Assembly (NCBI GenBank): GCA_964564015.1
Contig: CAZLZR010000019.1
Location: 9,494 to 73,493 of the forward strand
Origin: Acetivibrio sp964564015
GTDB taxonomy: Bacteria > Bacillota > Clostridia > Acetivibrionales > Acetivibrionaceae
Reading direction: 5' to 3'
DNA: 64,000 bases
Under the pieces are notes generated by a model. That model was not told the DNA's origin. It worked only from the letters and a program-made list of their open reading frames with translations, and did not search any database. The position numbers and the translations under genes were made by a program. Shown piece by piece: positions 36,198-43,784 of the stretch; position 1 is the first letter of the stretch; each line of letters begins with the position of its first letter.

Positions 36198-37133
36198 ATG
36201 GATAAAACTTTAGTCGGAAATACCGGCTTTGTGGGCTCAAATTTAGAGCTACAGACCCATTTTAATAGAAAATATAATTCATCCAATATAAGTGAAGCAT
36301 TTGAAACTGAACATGACCTGGTGGTGTATGCCGGTGTTAGGGCTGAAAAGTTTCTCGCAAACTCAGCTCCCGAAATGGATTTTCTGCATGTGATGCAGGC
36401 TGTTGAAAATATAAAAAGGATGAAGTTCAAAAAGCTGGTGCTGATATCTACCGTTGATGTCTACAACAAAATCACAGGAGTCGATGAAAATACCCCAATA
36501 GATACCGAAGGTCTCCATCCCTATGGCAAAAACCGTTATAGCCTTGAGCAGTGGGTTGTCGAAAACCTAAAGGATTATCATATAATAAGGCTTCCCGGCC
36601 TCTTTGGCAGTGGGATAAAGAAAAACTTTGTTTATGATATGATAAACATTATTCCTTCAATGCTCAAAGAGGAAAAGCTTAATGAATTACAGAAGCTCTA
36701 TCCGATGAATTTAAATGAATTTTATTCAAAACAGGAAAACGGATTTTACAGTTTAGTCACTCAGGATAAAAAAAGTAAGTTGCAATTAAAGGACTTTTTT
36801 GGCAATTGCGGATTTAACGCACTGTCCTTTACTGATTCCAGGAGTAAATTTCAATTTTACAACCTGAATTACCTCTGGAAGCATATCGAGAGGGCAATGG
36901 AAAATGGTATACGGTTACTTTGTCTTGCTACAGAGCCTGTTTCAGCCGGCGAATTGTATTACAGCATTTATGGCAGTGAATTCAAAAATGAGTTTCCAAA
37001 AACTCCTGTAAACTATGAAATCAGGACAATATATGCTAAACTGTTTGGTGGAGTAAGTGGCTATATTGCCGGTAAAAATTCCGTTATGGAAGAAATTCGT
37101 GAGTTTGTATCAGGACAGGAGATCAGCAAATGA
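36198..37133 (+). CDS. NAD-dependent epimerase/dehydratase-like protein
   Basis: 311 residues. Start at ATG 36198, right after GGGGGGAA; an upstream TTG in frame at 36168 is less likely. The Rossmann loop is VGNTGFVGSNL, and the active-site serine lies in ISTVDVYNK. Where the extended SDR family has YxxxK, this protein reads YGKNR, with Arg in place of Lys, so normal redox chemistry is uncertain. The C-terminal third differs from common nucleotide-sugar epimerases. Stop and start of the next gene overlap by 4 bases. Confidence 0.75.
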   Translation: MDKTLVGNTGFVGSNLELQTHFNRKYNSSNISEAFETEHDLVVYAGVRAEKFLANSAPEMDFLHVMQAVENIKRMKFKKLVLISTVDVYNKITGVDENTPIDTEGLHPYGKNRYSLEQWVVENLKDYHIIRLPGLFGSGIKKNFVYDMINIIPSMLKEEKLNELQKLYPMNLNEFYSKQENGFYSLVTQDKKSKLQLKDFFGNCGFNALSFTDSRSKFQFYNLNYLWKHIERAMENGIRLLCLATEPVSAGELYYSIYGSEFKNEFPKTPVNYEIRTIYAKLFGGVSGYIAGKNSVMEEIREFVSGQEISK

Positions 37134-37927
37134 AGCTTTCAATTTCAAATATAGCTTGGGACAGTTCTCGGGATATGGAAGTATATAAGCTTATGGGGAA
37201 ATACGGTTTTACAGGGCTTGAAATAGCTCCTACAAGGTTTTTTTCACAAGACCCTTATGCTCACATGGAAGAAGCAGTAAAACTTACAAAGAGCCTCAAG
37301 GATACATATGGTTTTGAGGTTTGCAGCATGCAGTCAATACTATTTGGAAGAACCGAAAAAATATTTGAAAGTCAGGAGAACCAGCAAAAAATTTCTGACT
37401 ACTTGATAAAAGCAATTGACTTTGCAGCAGCTATATCATGTGGGAATCTGGTTTTCGGTTCGCCAAAAAACAGAAGCATATCTTCTGAAGAGGATTATAA
37501 TAGTGCCGTTAATTTCTTTACACTACTTGGAGATTATGCCTTGAAAAATGGTACAGTGATGTCAATTGAAGCTAATCTGTGTATATATGGTACCAACTTT
37601 ATTAATTACACCCATGAGGCTGTAAAGTTGGTAAAGGAGGTTAACTCTGAAGGATTCAAAGTTAATCTGGACTTTGGTACTATTATTGAAAATGAAGAGA
37701 ATATTGATGAAATTGTTGATGATTTAGAGTATATAAACCATATTCATATAAGTGAGCCCGGACTTTTGCCCATTTCCTTAAGGGAAGGGCACAAAAAGCT
37801 GTCACACATGCTTAAGGAAAGGCTATATGAAGGTTATGTATCAATTGAGATGAAGAAAAACGGGGATCAGTCCCTGTTACATATAGAAAATGCAATGAGC
37901 TATGTAGCTGAAGTGTTTGGAACTTAA
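37130..37927 (+). CDS. Sugar phosphate isomerase/epimerase-like TIM barrel
   Basis: 265 residues of the AP-endonuclease-2 (xylose isomerase-like) fold. It begins LSISNIAWDSSRDMEVYKLM and GFTGLEIAPTRFF. Likely metal ligands are the glutamate in SIEANLCIYG, the aspartate in KVNLDFGTI, the histidine in HIHISEPG and the glutamate in YVSIEMKK. Members isomerise or epimerise sugars and polyols such as inositols. It is coupled to the epimerase-like gene before it, so both probably tailor one sugar precursor. Confidence 0.8.
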   Translation: MKLSISNIAWDSSRDMEVYKLMGKYGFTGLEIAPTRFFSQDPYAHMEEAVKLTKSLKDTYGFEVCSMQSILFGRTEKIFESQENQQKISDYLIKAIDFAAAISCGNLVFGSPKNRSISSEEDYNSAVNFFTLLGDYALKNGTVMSIEANLCIYGTNFINYTHEAVKLVKEVNSEGFKVNLDFGTIIENEENIDEIVDDLEYINHIHISEPGLLPISLREGHKKLSHMLKERLYEGYVSIEMKKNGDQSLLHIENAMSYVAEVFGT

Positions 37928-37956
37928 TTTAAAATTCCGGGGGAGAATTTGTAGTT

Positions 37957-38745
37957 ATGTTGGAACAGATACCAGAGTTCGAAAAAGTTGAATTTGAGGA
38001 AAGAAAAAGCAAATACTGCCTGTGTATTCCTGTTATTAACGAGGGCGACAGGATTATAGAACAGCTTGAGAAACTGAATAAAAATCGTATTGGAACCCTT
38101 ATGGACATTATAATATGCGATGGCGGTTCTAGTGATGGTTCTACTGAGCATGAGAGGTTAAAAAAGCTTAAGGTGAATTCCCTGCTCATAAAAAAGGGAC
38201 CGGGCAAACTCAGCGCACAGCTCAGAATGGGCTATTGGTGGGCATTAAAACGCGGATATGACGGCATAGTTACTGTTGATGGCAATGGTAAGGACAGTGT
38301 AGAGTCAATTCCACTTTTTATAGAATATCTGGACAAAGGGTTTGACATGGTTCAGGGCTCACGATATATAAAAGGTGGAGCTGCTGTAAACACGCCGTTT
38401 ATGAGGCATTTGGCTGTAAAACTTATTCATGCTCCCATTATTTCTCTGGCATCGGGTTTCAGGTACACCGACACCACAAATGGGTTCCGTGCCTATTCCG
38501 GAAGGTTTCTTACCCACCAACAGGTTCAGCCTTTCCGCAATGTGTTTGATACCTACGAACTTTTGGCATACTTGTCGATCAAAGCTCCGAGGATTGGGAT
38601 GAAAACTGTTGAAATACCTGTCACAAGAAGCTATCCTAAAAATGGGAAGGTTCCTACGAAAATAAGTTTCCTTAAGGGAAACTTGGGACTTATCAAAATT
38701 CTTTTAGAAGCCGCATTTGGCAAATATGATGTTTGCGAAGAATAG
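37957..38745 (+). CDS. GT2 glycosyltransferase, DPM1-like
   Basis: 262 residues without membrane helices. It has LCIPVINEGDRIIEQLEKL, DIIICDGGSSDGST, a catalytic-site stretch TVDGNGKDSVESIP and the later GSRYIKGGAAVNTP of dolichol-phosphate mannose synthase relatives. It probably moves a sugar from a nucleotide donor to polyprenyl phosphate, giving the donor for the polytopic transferase encoded next. GGGGGAG precedes the ATG. Confidence 0.85.
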   Translation: MLEQIPEFEKVEFEERKSKYCLCIPVINEGDRIIEQLEKLNKNRIGTLMDIIICDGGSSDGSTEHERLKKLKVNSLLIKKGPGKLSAQLRMGYWWALKRGYDGIVTVDGNGKDSVESIPLFIEYLDKGFDMVQGSRYIKGGAAVNTPFMRHLAVKLIHAPIISLASGFRYTDTTNGFRAYSGRFLTHQQVQPFRNVFDTYELLAYLSIKAPRIGMKTVEIPVTRSYPKNGKVPTKISFLKGNLGLIKILLEAAFGKYDVCEE

Positions 38746-38924
38746 CTGCACAAAAAATTTCAGTATAACGGATTTTTTTAAGACTAGAACAGAACTTATC
38801 TAAAAAGATAACAGAAATAATTACTTGAATGTGTGAGTTACAAATAGGGGGTAGTGCTTTTTAGCATTACAAGAGGCTATAAATTTGTTTTGTTAAAAAG
38901 TGTTGGATTGGGAAGGGAAGAGTT

Positions 38925-40541
38925 ATGAGATCAAGTAATAGGGAAGTAGATTTAAATTTAAAGGCAGTGAGAAAGCCACTGGGATTAGGTACGATAATTT
39001 ACATAATTGTAATTTTTTTAGGCGTTTTGTTCAGAGTAGGTTCTTACATACAGGACAGGACTTTGTGGTATGATGAAGCAATGCTTGCAAGTTCAATAAT
39101 TCAGCGTGGTTTTGGCGGTTTATTTGAACCGCTTGATTATTCGCAAAGTGCACCTATTGGATTTTTAGCAATTATAAAAAGTCTGACAATTGTTCTTGGA
39201 AACTCCCAGCATGTGTTGAGGCTATATTCCTTATTAACGGGTATATTGTCTATAAGGCTTTTCTATCTTCTTCTAAGAGACTCGGGATTTAAAAGGCCTT
39301 TACTGGGTGCTGCTTTTTATGCAACTGTTTCTCCTCTTATTTACTATTCAACTGAATTAAAACCATATATGCAGGATGCTTTTTTTACAATAGCAGCTTT
39401 GTATCTGTACAGGCTTTATGTTGACAGAAAGCTTCCTGTCTGGGTTTATATGCTGTTCTGCTTTTCGGCAGTATGGATTTCATTTCCGGTGATTTTTGTT
39501 CTAGGAGCAATTACTTTTTTTAACTTTCTCTCCGGAATCGTGGGATTTTTAGTAAATCTGTTTGTCAGGAGTGAAGAGAAGCACAGGGAAAATGCGAGAC
39601 GCTTTATTAGTGCGATAGCCTTTGGTGCAACTGCCCTGATTGGGTTTGGTGTATGTTACCTTGTTTATACCCAAAAGGTTACCGGAAATATTGATGGTAT
39701 GTCTATGGAATATTGGAGACATTTGAATTTCCCTCTGTTTCCAAAAGATCAGTCGGATTGGGATCTGATTTATCTTATGCTTGATAACTATCTTAAATTT
39801 ATTTTTTCTGATGTATATCCATTGGCAATTGTACTTTGGATAGGAGGAACTTTGCTGCTGATTGTAAGAAAAAATAGTCTTGCAGGCTATAGCCTTTTGG
39901 CAATTATATTTACATTGATTGCATCTTATATTGAACAATATCCAATTCAGGATCGCCTTTTGTTATTTTTGGTGCCTCTTGCGATTATTCCTATGCTTTT
40001 CTTTGTAGAAGTTCTGTTGGACCTTTTAAGTTGGAAACCTTTCGAGGTTGTTGTTTTTATACTGGTGGTTGCACTAAATTATAGTTCACTAAAATATATG
40101 GATGTTAAAAACATGTACAGGGAGGGGCAGGAAGCGGCCAACCTGATAAACTATCTTAACAATAAGATTGAGGAAGATGAAAAACTATATGTTTTTGCTA
40201 ATGCTGTTCCGATATACGAATACTTTACCGGATATAAGCAGAAATATAAACATTTTCCCGAAAAAGTATCTGAATCAGGACAATTGATTTATGGCTGCAA
40301 GTATTGGAATCTTGAGTGTGAACCGTACATATACAAGACTACTTTGGATGAGGAACGCCTTAAACAAAATGTCGAGGCTATCGTTAAGCACCAAAGGGTC
40401 TACGTGTTGTTCTATCACTATGGTACTGACGTTGAATACTATCTGACAACTGAGTTGAGAAAGTACGGAACACTGCATTACTTTATGCAGGAAAACAACA
40501 CCCCTTTGTACTACTTTGTAAGGTATGCACACCTTAACTGA
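38925..40541 (+). CDS. Polytopic glycosyltransferase, GT39/ArnT-like
   Basis: 538 residues with about ten or more hydrophobic segments. The first outer loop holds RTLWYDEAMLASSII, the acidic motif used by protein mannosyltransferases and ArnT to take sugar from a polyprenyl-phosphate donor on the outer face. A C-terminal soluble part of about 120 residues follows (ENKIEEDEKLYVFANAVP-type region). It probably adds the sugar made by the preceding enzymes to a surface acceptor. A gap of 179 bases separates it from the operon before it. Confidence 0.82.
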   Translation: MRSSNREVDLNLKAVRKPLGLGTIIYIIVIFLGVLFRVGSYIQDRTLWYDEAMLASSIIQRGFGGLFEPLDYSQSAPIGFLAIIKSLTIVLGNSQHVLRLYSLLTGILSIRLFYLLLRDSGFKRPLLGAAFYATVSPLIYYSTELKPYMQDAFFTIAALYLYRLYVDRKLPVWVYMLFCFSAVWISFPVIFVLGAITFFNFLSGIVGFLVNLFVRSEEKHRENARRFISAIAFGATALIGFGVCYLVYTQKVTGNIDGMSMEYWRHLNFPLFPKDQSDWDLIYLMLDNYLKFIFSDVYPLAIVLWIGGTLLLIVRKNSLAGYSLLAIIFTLIASYIEQYPIQDRLLLFLVPLAIIPMLFFVEVLLDLLSWKPFEVVVFILVVALNYSSLKYMDVKNMYREGQEAANLINYLNNKIEEDEKLYVFANAVPIYEYFTGYKQKYKHFPEKVSESGQLIYGCKYWNLECEPYIYKTTLDEERLKQNVEAIVKHQRVYVLFYHYGTDVEYYLTTELRKYGTLHYFMQENNTPLYYFVRYAHLN

Positions 40542-40716
40542 GGCAGTTTTTTAATTGATGTATATTAAAACGAATGAGCTTGAAATGTGGTTGTTGTAAT
40601 AGCGATAAAAAACCGCAGTGCAGCATCCCCCTTAGTTAGCATTTATAAACCGATAATTGACATTCTATAAGTTTCATTAGCAGTATCAGTGTCAGTAGAG
40701 GTAAAGCAAATGAAAA

Positions 40717-40760
40717 GTTAATATTCATGGGTTGGATTTGACTAACCCATGAATATTAAC
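40717..40760 (-). terminator. Long hairpin terminator
   Basis: GTTAATATTCATGGGTT at 40717-40733 pairs perfectly with AACCCATGAATATTAAC at 40744-40760 over a 10-base loop. On the minus strand it is followed by TTTTCATTT, so it ends the amidase gene and may also block read-through from the glycan cluster. Confidence 0.8.
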
Positions 40761-40806
40761 CTTACGCAGAATAGCAGTAATCCTTTGTTCTCTAGCTAAG
40801 TGAAAA

Positions 40807-42111
40807 TCAATTGTCAAATGTGGCACTACCAAAAGATATTCTTCTCATTTTACAATTTGCATTGCCAAATGACCAAATGAGATCTGTTAAATTTCTGTTT
40901 TTGTAGGGATCAGAGTGCTGCGAGACGTAAATATTTTCATATCCTCCCCCCGACCCTGGAGGTGCAGATATTTTATAAGTCACGTAGACAGAGTGAGTAT
41001 ACTCTCCTTTTGATGATTTATAAAATTGCAATACATCCCCTAAATTTATACTATAAGGAGAAATATTAGTATACAAACCGTTGTTGTTATCTCCTGTACC
41101 ATTTGGCCCTTTGGATTTTGACATTGTTGTATATGACCAAAAGCTTTCAACAGATTCCCAATAAGGAGTTCCGCCTCCTGAGCCAGCATACCAAGATGTA
41201 TTTACATTTCCGGTGTTAACCATACGAACCTTATTGCTTACATTAGAACTTGTTTGTGTGTCATTTCCTTCAATGTAGCCACCATATGATGCCCAAACAC
41301 ACTGAGAAACGAAATTTGTGCAATCTGAGTTAGCAGTATAGAAAAATGATGTGTCCCCACTGGATTTTTTTGCAAATCTATAAGCGTAGCTTATTCCCCT
41401 TGGAACATTATAAGAAAATGTGGAAGCCCTGGTTGTGTACTGAGAAGAAACCGTTTTGAAATCTTTCTTATTCGCAATAAGATTGTTTTCTGGGCTAAAC
41501 ATAAAATCCATCTCTTTAGCTTTTATACTTTTTACTTCTCTTACAACTTGATAGTCGATGATATCTGTACTTATATCTAAAAGATATGTGTGCTGGGACA
41601 GTTTCTTTTCCTTTTGTTGTTTAAATGTTTCTTTATAATGGTCAAAGTCTTTCCGGGTGGTATTTATTTGATTAATAAGCCAATCGCCGTTTTTATAAGT
41701 AAGACCAATGTTATAATTTATATTATACATACCTGATTCCATACCAGGTGCATTAGAGTATTCATAATTGGCATCTAAAAGCAATGAGACTAAAGCACTA
41801 TTCTTTTCAACAATGATATCATTATAAGATATGTTAAAATTATAATTAATATACCTTAAATTTGATAGCTTGTAAAGTTCTAGATGACTCTCTAGAATCA
41901 TTTCATCAAATAAGACATTCGAGTTCTTGACTAGAATATTATCTGGAATGGATGACTCAAGAGTAACAAAAGACTTAAAGTATCCATCAAAATATGTATT
42001 AACAATATGCTTTATGCTACTTTCTACGTTTTCTGTTTTTGCAAAGCTAGTAACATAGCAATTAACAAAAACAAAAATTACGGAAACAAATAGAATTGCG
42101 TTTTTTCTCAT
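40807..42111 (-). CDS. Secreted protein with putative amidase domain
   Basis: 434 residues. A signal peptide (AILFVSVIFVFVNCYVTSFA) is followed by about 200 residues like an NTF2-type or unknown region and then the Amidase_6-type papain-like domain: YNVPRGISYAYRFAKKS, then the likely catalytic cysteine in NSDCTNFVSQCVWAS, and a histidine in EYTHSVYVTY. Such enzymes are thought to act on cell-wall peptides. GGGAGG precedes the ATG. A promoter and a structured leader lie upstream (separate entries). Confidence 0.82.
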   Translation of the reverse strand: MRKNAILFVSVIFVFVNCYVTSFAKTENVESSIKHIVNTYFDGYFKSFVTLESSIPDNILVKNSNVLFDEMILESHLELYKLSNLRYINYNFNISYNDIIVEKNSALVSLLLDANYEYSNAPGMESGMYNINYNIGLTYKNGDWLINQINTTRKDFDHYKETFKQQKEKKLSQHTYLLDISTDIIDYQVVREVKSIKAKEMDFMFSPENNLIANKKDFKTVSSQYTTRASTFSYNVPRGISYAYRFAKKSSGDTSFFYTANSDCTNFVSQCVWASYGGYIEGNDTQTSSNVSNKVRMVNTGNVNTSWYAGSGGGTPYWESVESFWSYTTMSKSKGPNGTGDNNNGLYTNISPYSINLGDVLQFYKSSKGEYTHSVYVTYKISAPPGSGGGYENIYVSQHSDPYKNRNLTDLIWSFGNANCKMRRISFGSATFDN

Positions 42112-42144
42112 TTTTATTCCTCCCTTGTATTATAATTGATTAGG

Positions 42145-42279
42145 CTAGTACAACATTTATAAAACAACTGTGTAAACAACATTTGAAGATGTGTACGTAT
42201 TACATGGAAACAAAATGTATCTTTGCTTATAAAAAACGTTGTACTAATAAGATTAAATGAGCTTTTTGACTAGTACAAA
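42145..42279 (-). promoter_or_regulatory. Structured leader of the amidase gene
   Basis: Three related words lie between promoter and gene: CTAGTACAAC at 42145-42154, GTTGTACTAA at 42238-42247, and CTAGTACAAA at 42270-42279. The middle one is complementary to each of the other two, so two alternative RNA hairpins are possible. A ribosome-site-like AAAGGAGGT stands just upstream of the first segment on the minus strand, followed by a frame of about ten codons. This may be an attenuator or an operator set. Confidence 0.4.
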
Positions 42280-42315
42280 TATTACCTCCTTTCTTGGGAA
42301 ATATAGTATAATACT

Positions 42316-42344
42316 ATAATAGATGTGTTATGCATTTATGTCAA
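42316..42344 (-). promoter_or_regulatory. Promoter for the amidase gene
   Basis: On the minus strand: TTGACA at 42344-42339, a 17-base spacer and TATTAT at 42321-42316. The leader to the amidase start is about 200 bases. Confidence 0.6.
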
Positions 42345-42401
42345 TATATATTTTAATTGTAAATATTATATATTTTTGCTATGTATTTTTTAGTATGGAT
42401 A

Positions 42402-42410
42402 TGGTATAAT
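42402..42410 (+). promoter_or_regulatory. Extended -10 promoter for the small lipoprotein gene
   Basis: TGGTATAAT fits an extended -10 box (TG, one base, TATAAT). No good -35 lies at the right distance. It is 40 bases before the gene. Confidence 0.45.
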
Positions 42411-42450
42411 TATTTTAACTAAAATTAGCTTTCATTAAGGAGGAGTAAAG

Positions 42451-43002
42451 ATGTATAGTAAAGTAAGCAAGTTTATATTATATGTTATATTTATATTTTT
42501 GTTAACCGTAGTAATTGCAGGTTGTGCAAGGTCAGCTAGAATACAGAGTGATGATATAACTGAGCAAAAAAGTAATGAGATATCTGAGGAAAAAGGTCAA
42601 GAGCGGACGATAAATGAAGCAGATATTAATGAAGCAAAATCTGTAATAGAAAAATACTTTAAAGCATTAAGAGAAGGCAACTATGAAGAATTTAGAAGTA
42701 CATTAGGAAGTTACCAGGACGATTACGTGCAACAAGACCGAGTGAAAAACATATTAAGTGTACCAAGGCAAATAGAATTGGTTGAAGTTTCTCAACCGGG
42801 TAAATATTTGAAGGACATTCCCCCGCAAAATTATATTAGTTATTTTAACAAGTCACCTTATAAAACTATAATATTTCATGTTATATACAATGGCAATATA
42901 GATACATCTACTTCAAATAATGGTAATCCGAATGATTATGACTTTGTATTAGTAAAAGATGATCCTGACAGTGAATGGAAAATACATAGTTGGGGAGTTT
43001 AG
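42451..43002 (+). CDS. Small lipoprotein of unknown function
   Basis: 183 residues. The signal peptide ends in a lipobox VVIAGC. After a polar linker, a compact domain of about 120 residues begins VIEKYFKALREGNYEEF, which resembles NTF2-like or DUF4829-like folds found in clostridial lipoproteins, and ends SEWKIHSWGV. AAGGAGGAG precedes the ATG. It is divergent from the amidase gene, which has a similar domain before its amidase module, so the two may be functionally linked. Confidence 0.7.
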   Translation: MYSKVSKFILYVIFIFLLTVVIAGCARSARIQSDDITEQKSNEISEEKGQERTINEADINEAKSVIEKYFKALREGNYEEFRSTLGSYQDDYVQQDRVKNILSVPRQIELVEVSQPGKYLKDIPPQNYISYFNKSPYKTIIFHVIYNGNIDTSTSNNGNPNDYDFVLVKDDPDSEWKIHSWGV

Positions 43003-43156
43003 GTTGTGGAGCACTGAATTTGTCGGACAGAGGAATGCTATGGGTAAATATACCTGTCATAAAACATAAAATTACTTGATGACGATTTTTAAATGAAGGT
43101 ACGTTGGAAAATATGGTATATGCTATAGAGCATCATTGAAACGGCTAAACTTGAAA

Positions 43157-43185
43157 CAAGCAGGCCCAATAGAGCCTGCTTGTTT
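43157..43185 (+). terminator. Terminator after the small lipoprotein gene
   Basis: CAAGCAGGC and GCCTGCTTG pair perfectly over 8 bases, followed by only three T. On the minus strand it is also just past the Spo0E-like gene, so it could serve both. Confidence 0.65.
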
Positions 43186-43200
43186 GTGGCGGAGAATCTG

Positions 43201-43371
43201 CTAATTCTTTTTGTAACGTAGGAGCTTATAATATTTATACAGCAGTTCGTCAAGCTCTATTTCAATGTCACGGGCTTGTTCTTTGTCTGAACTACTATTT
43301 TGGTTAAAGAAACTTAAAATCATGTTCTTTTTCACAATTTCTCTTTCCAGTTGTTGTGAAAAATCATCCAT
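43201..43371 (-). CDS. Spo0E-like aspartyl-phosphatase peptide
   Basis: 56 residues, starting MDDFSQQLEREIVKKNMI and ending LDELLYKYYKLLRYKKN. The pattern of two helices with IEIELDELLYKYYK at the end of the second matches the Spo0E family, whose signature is S-x-E-L-D; here the serine position is Ile or Glu, so phosphatase activity is not assured. Members dephosphorylate Spo0A and delay sporulation. AAGGAGG lies 10 bases before the ATG, strong support for a real gene despite its size. Confidence 0.7.
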   Translation of the reverse strand: MDDFSQQLEREIVKKNMILSFFNQNSSSDKEQARDIEIELDELLYKYYKLLRYKKN

Positions 43372-43784
43372 ATAGATGGTACCTCCTTATTATTCTCCCT
43401 TAACCAATCAAAATTATTTTAGGATGGGTAGTTCCTGATGTGGAGTTGCAGAAGCCAATTGAAAGTGGCTATTGAATGTTGTTTTTAAAGAAGCAGTGAA
43501 TGAATTGTCTTACATTTAATTATAAAGATGTTAAATGTTGTTGTATATAGTACATTAGTAGCTTTTGTTCTGGGTATGTACTAGTGTTTTTTAACATTAC
43601 TAATTTCTAGGATATGAGGGGAAGGCATCTGTTTTCTCAGAGATAAATGAATTATATTTGACCCTAGAGGATAAAGGCAATATAATTGAACTAAAGAAGA
43701 ATTTGTGAATAAAGAGAGTTTTTCTAGTAGCAAAGTTTTCAATAAATATACGAGCAGTTCAATTGCTATATTTGGGGGCGAAAT
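43372..43784. other. Intergenic region before the helicase fusion gene
   Basis: 413 bases. A plus-strand frame from about 43603 to TGA at 43708 is open for 34 codons and reads coding-like (KASVFSEINELYLTLEDKG), but there is no start with a ribosome site. GGGGGCG lies before the ATG at 43785. I see no clear promoter. Confidence 0.4.
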
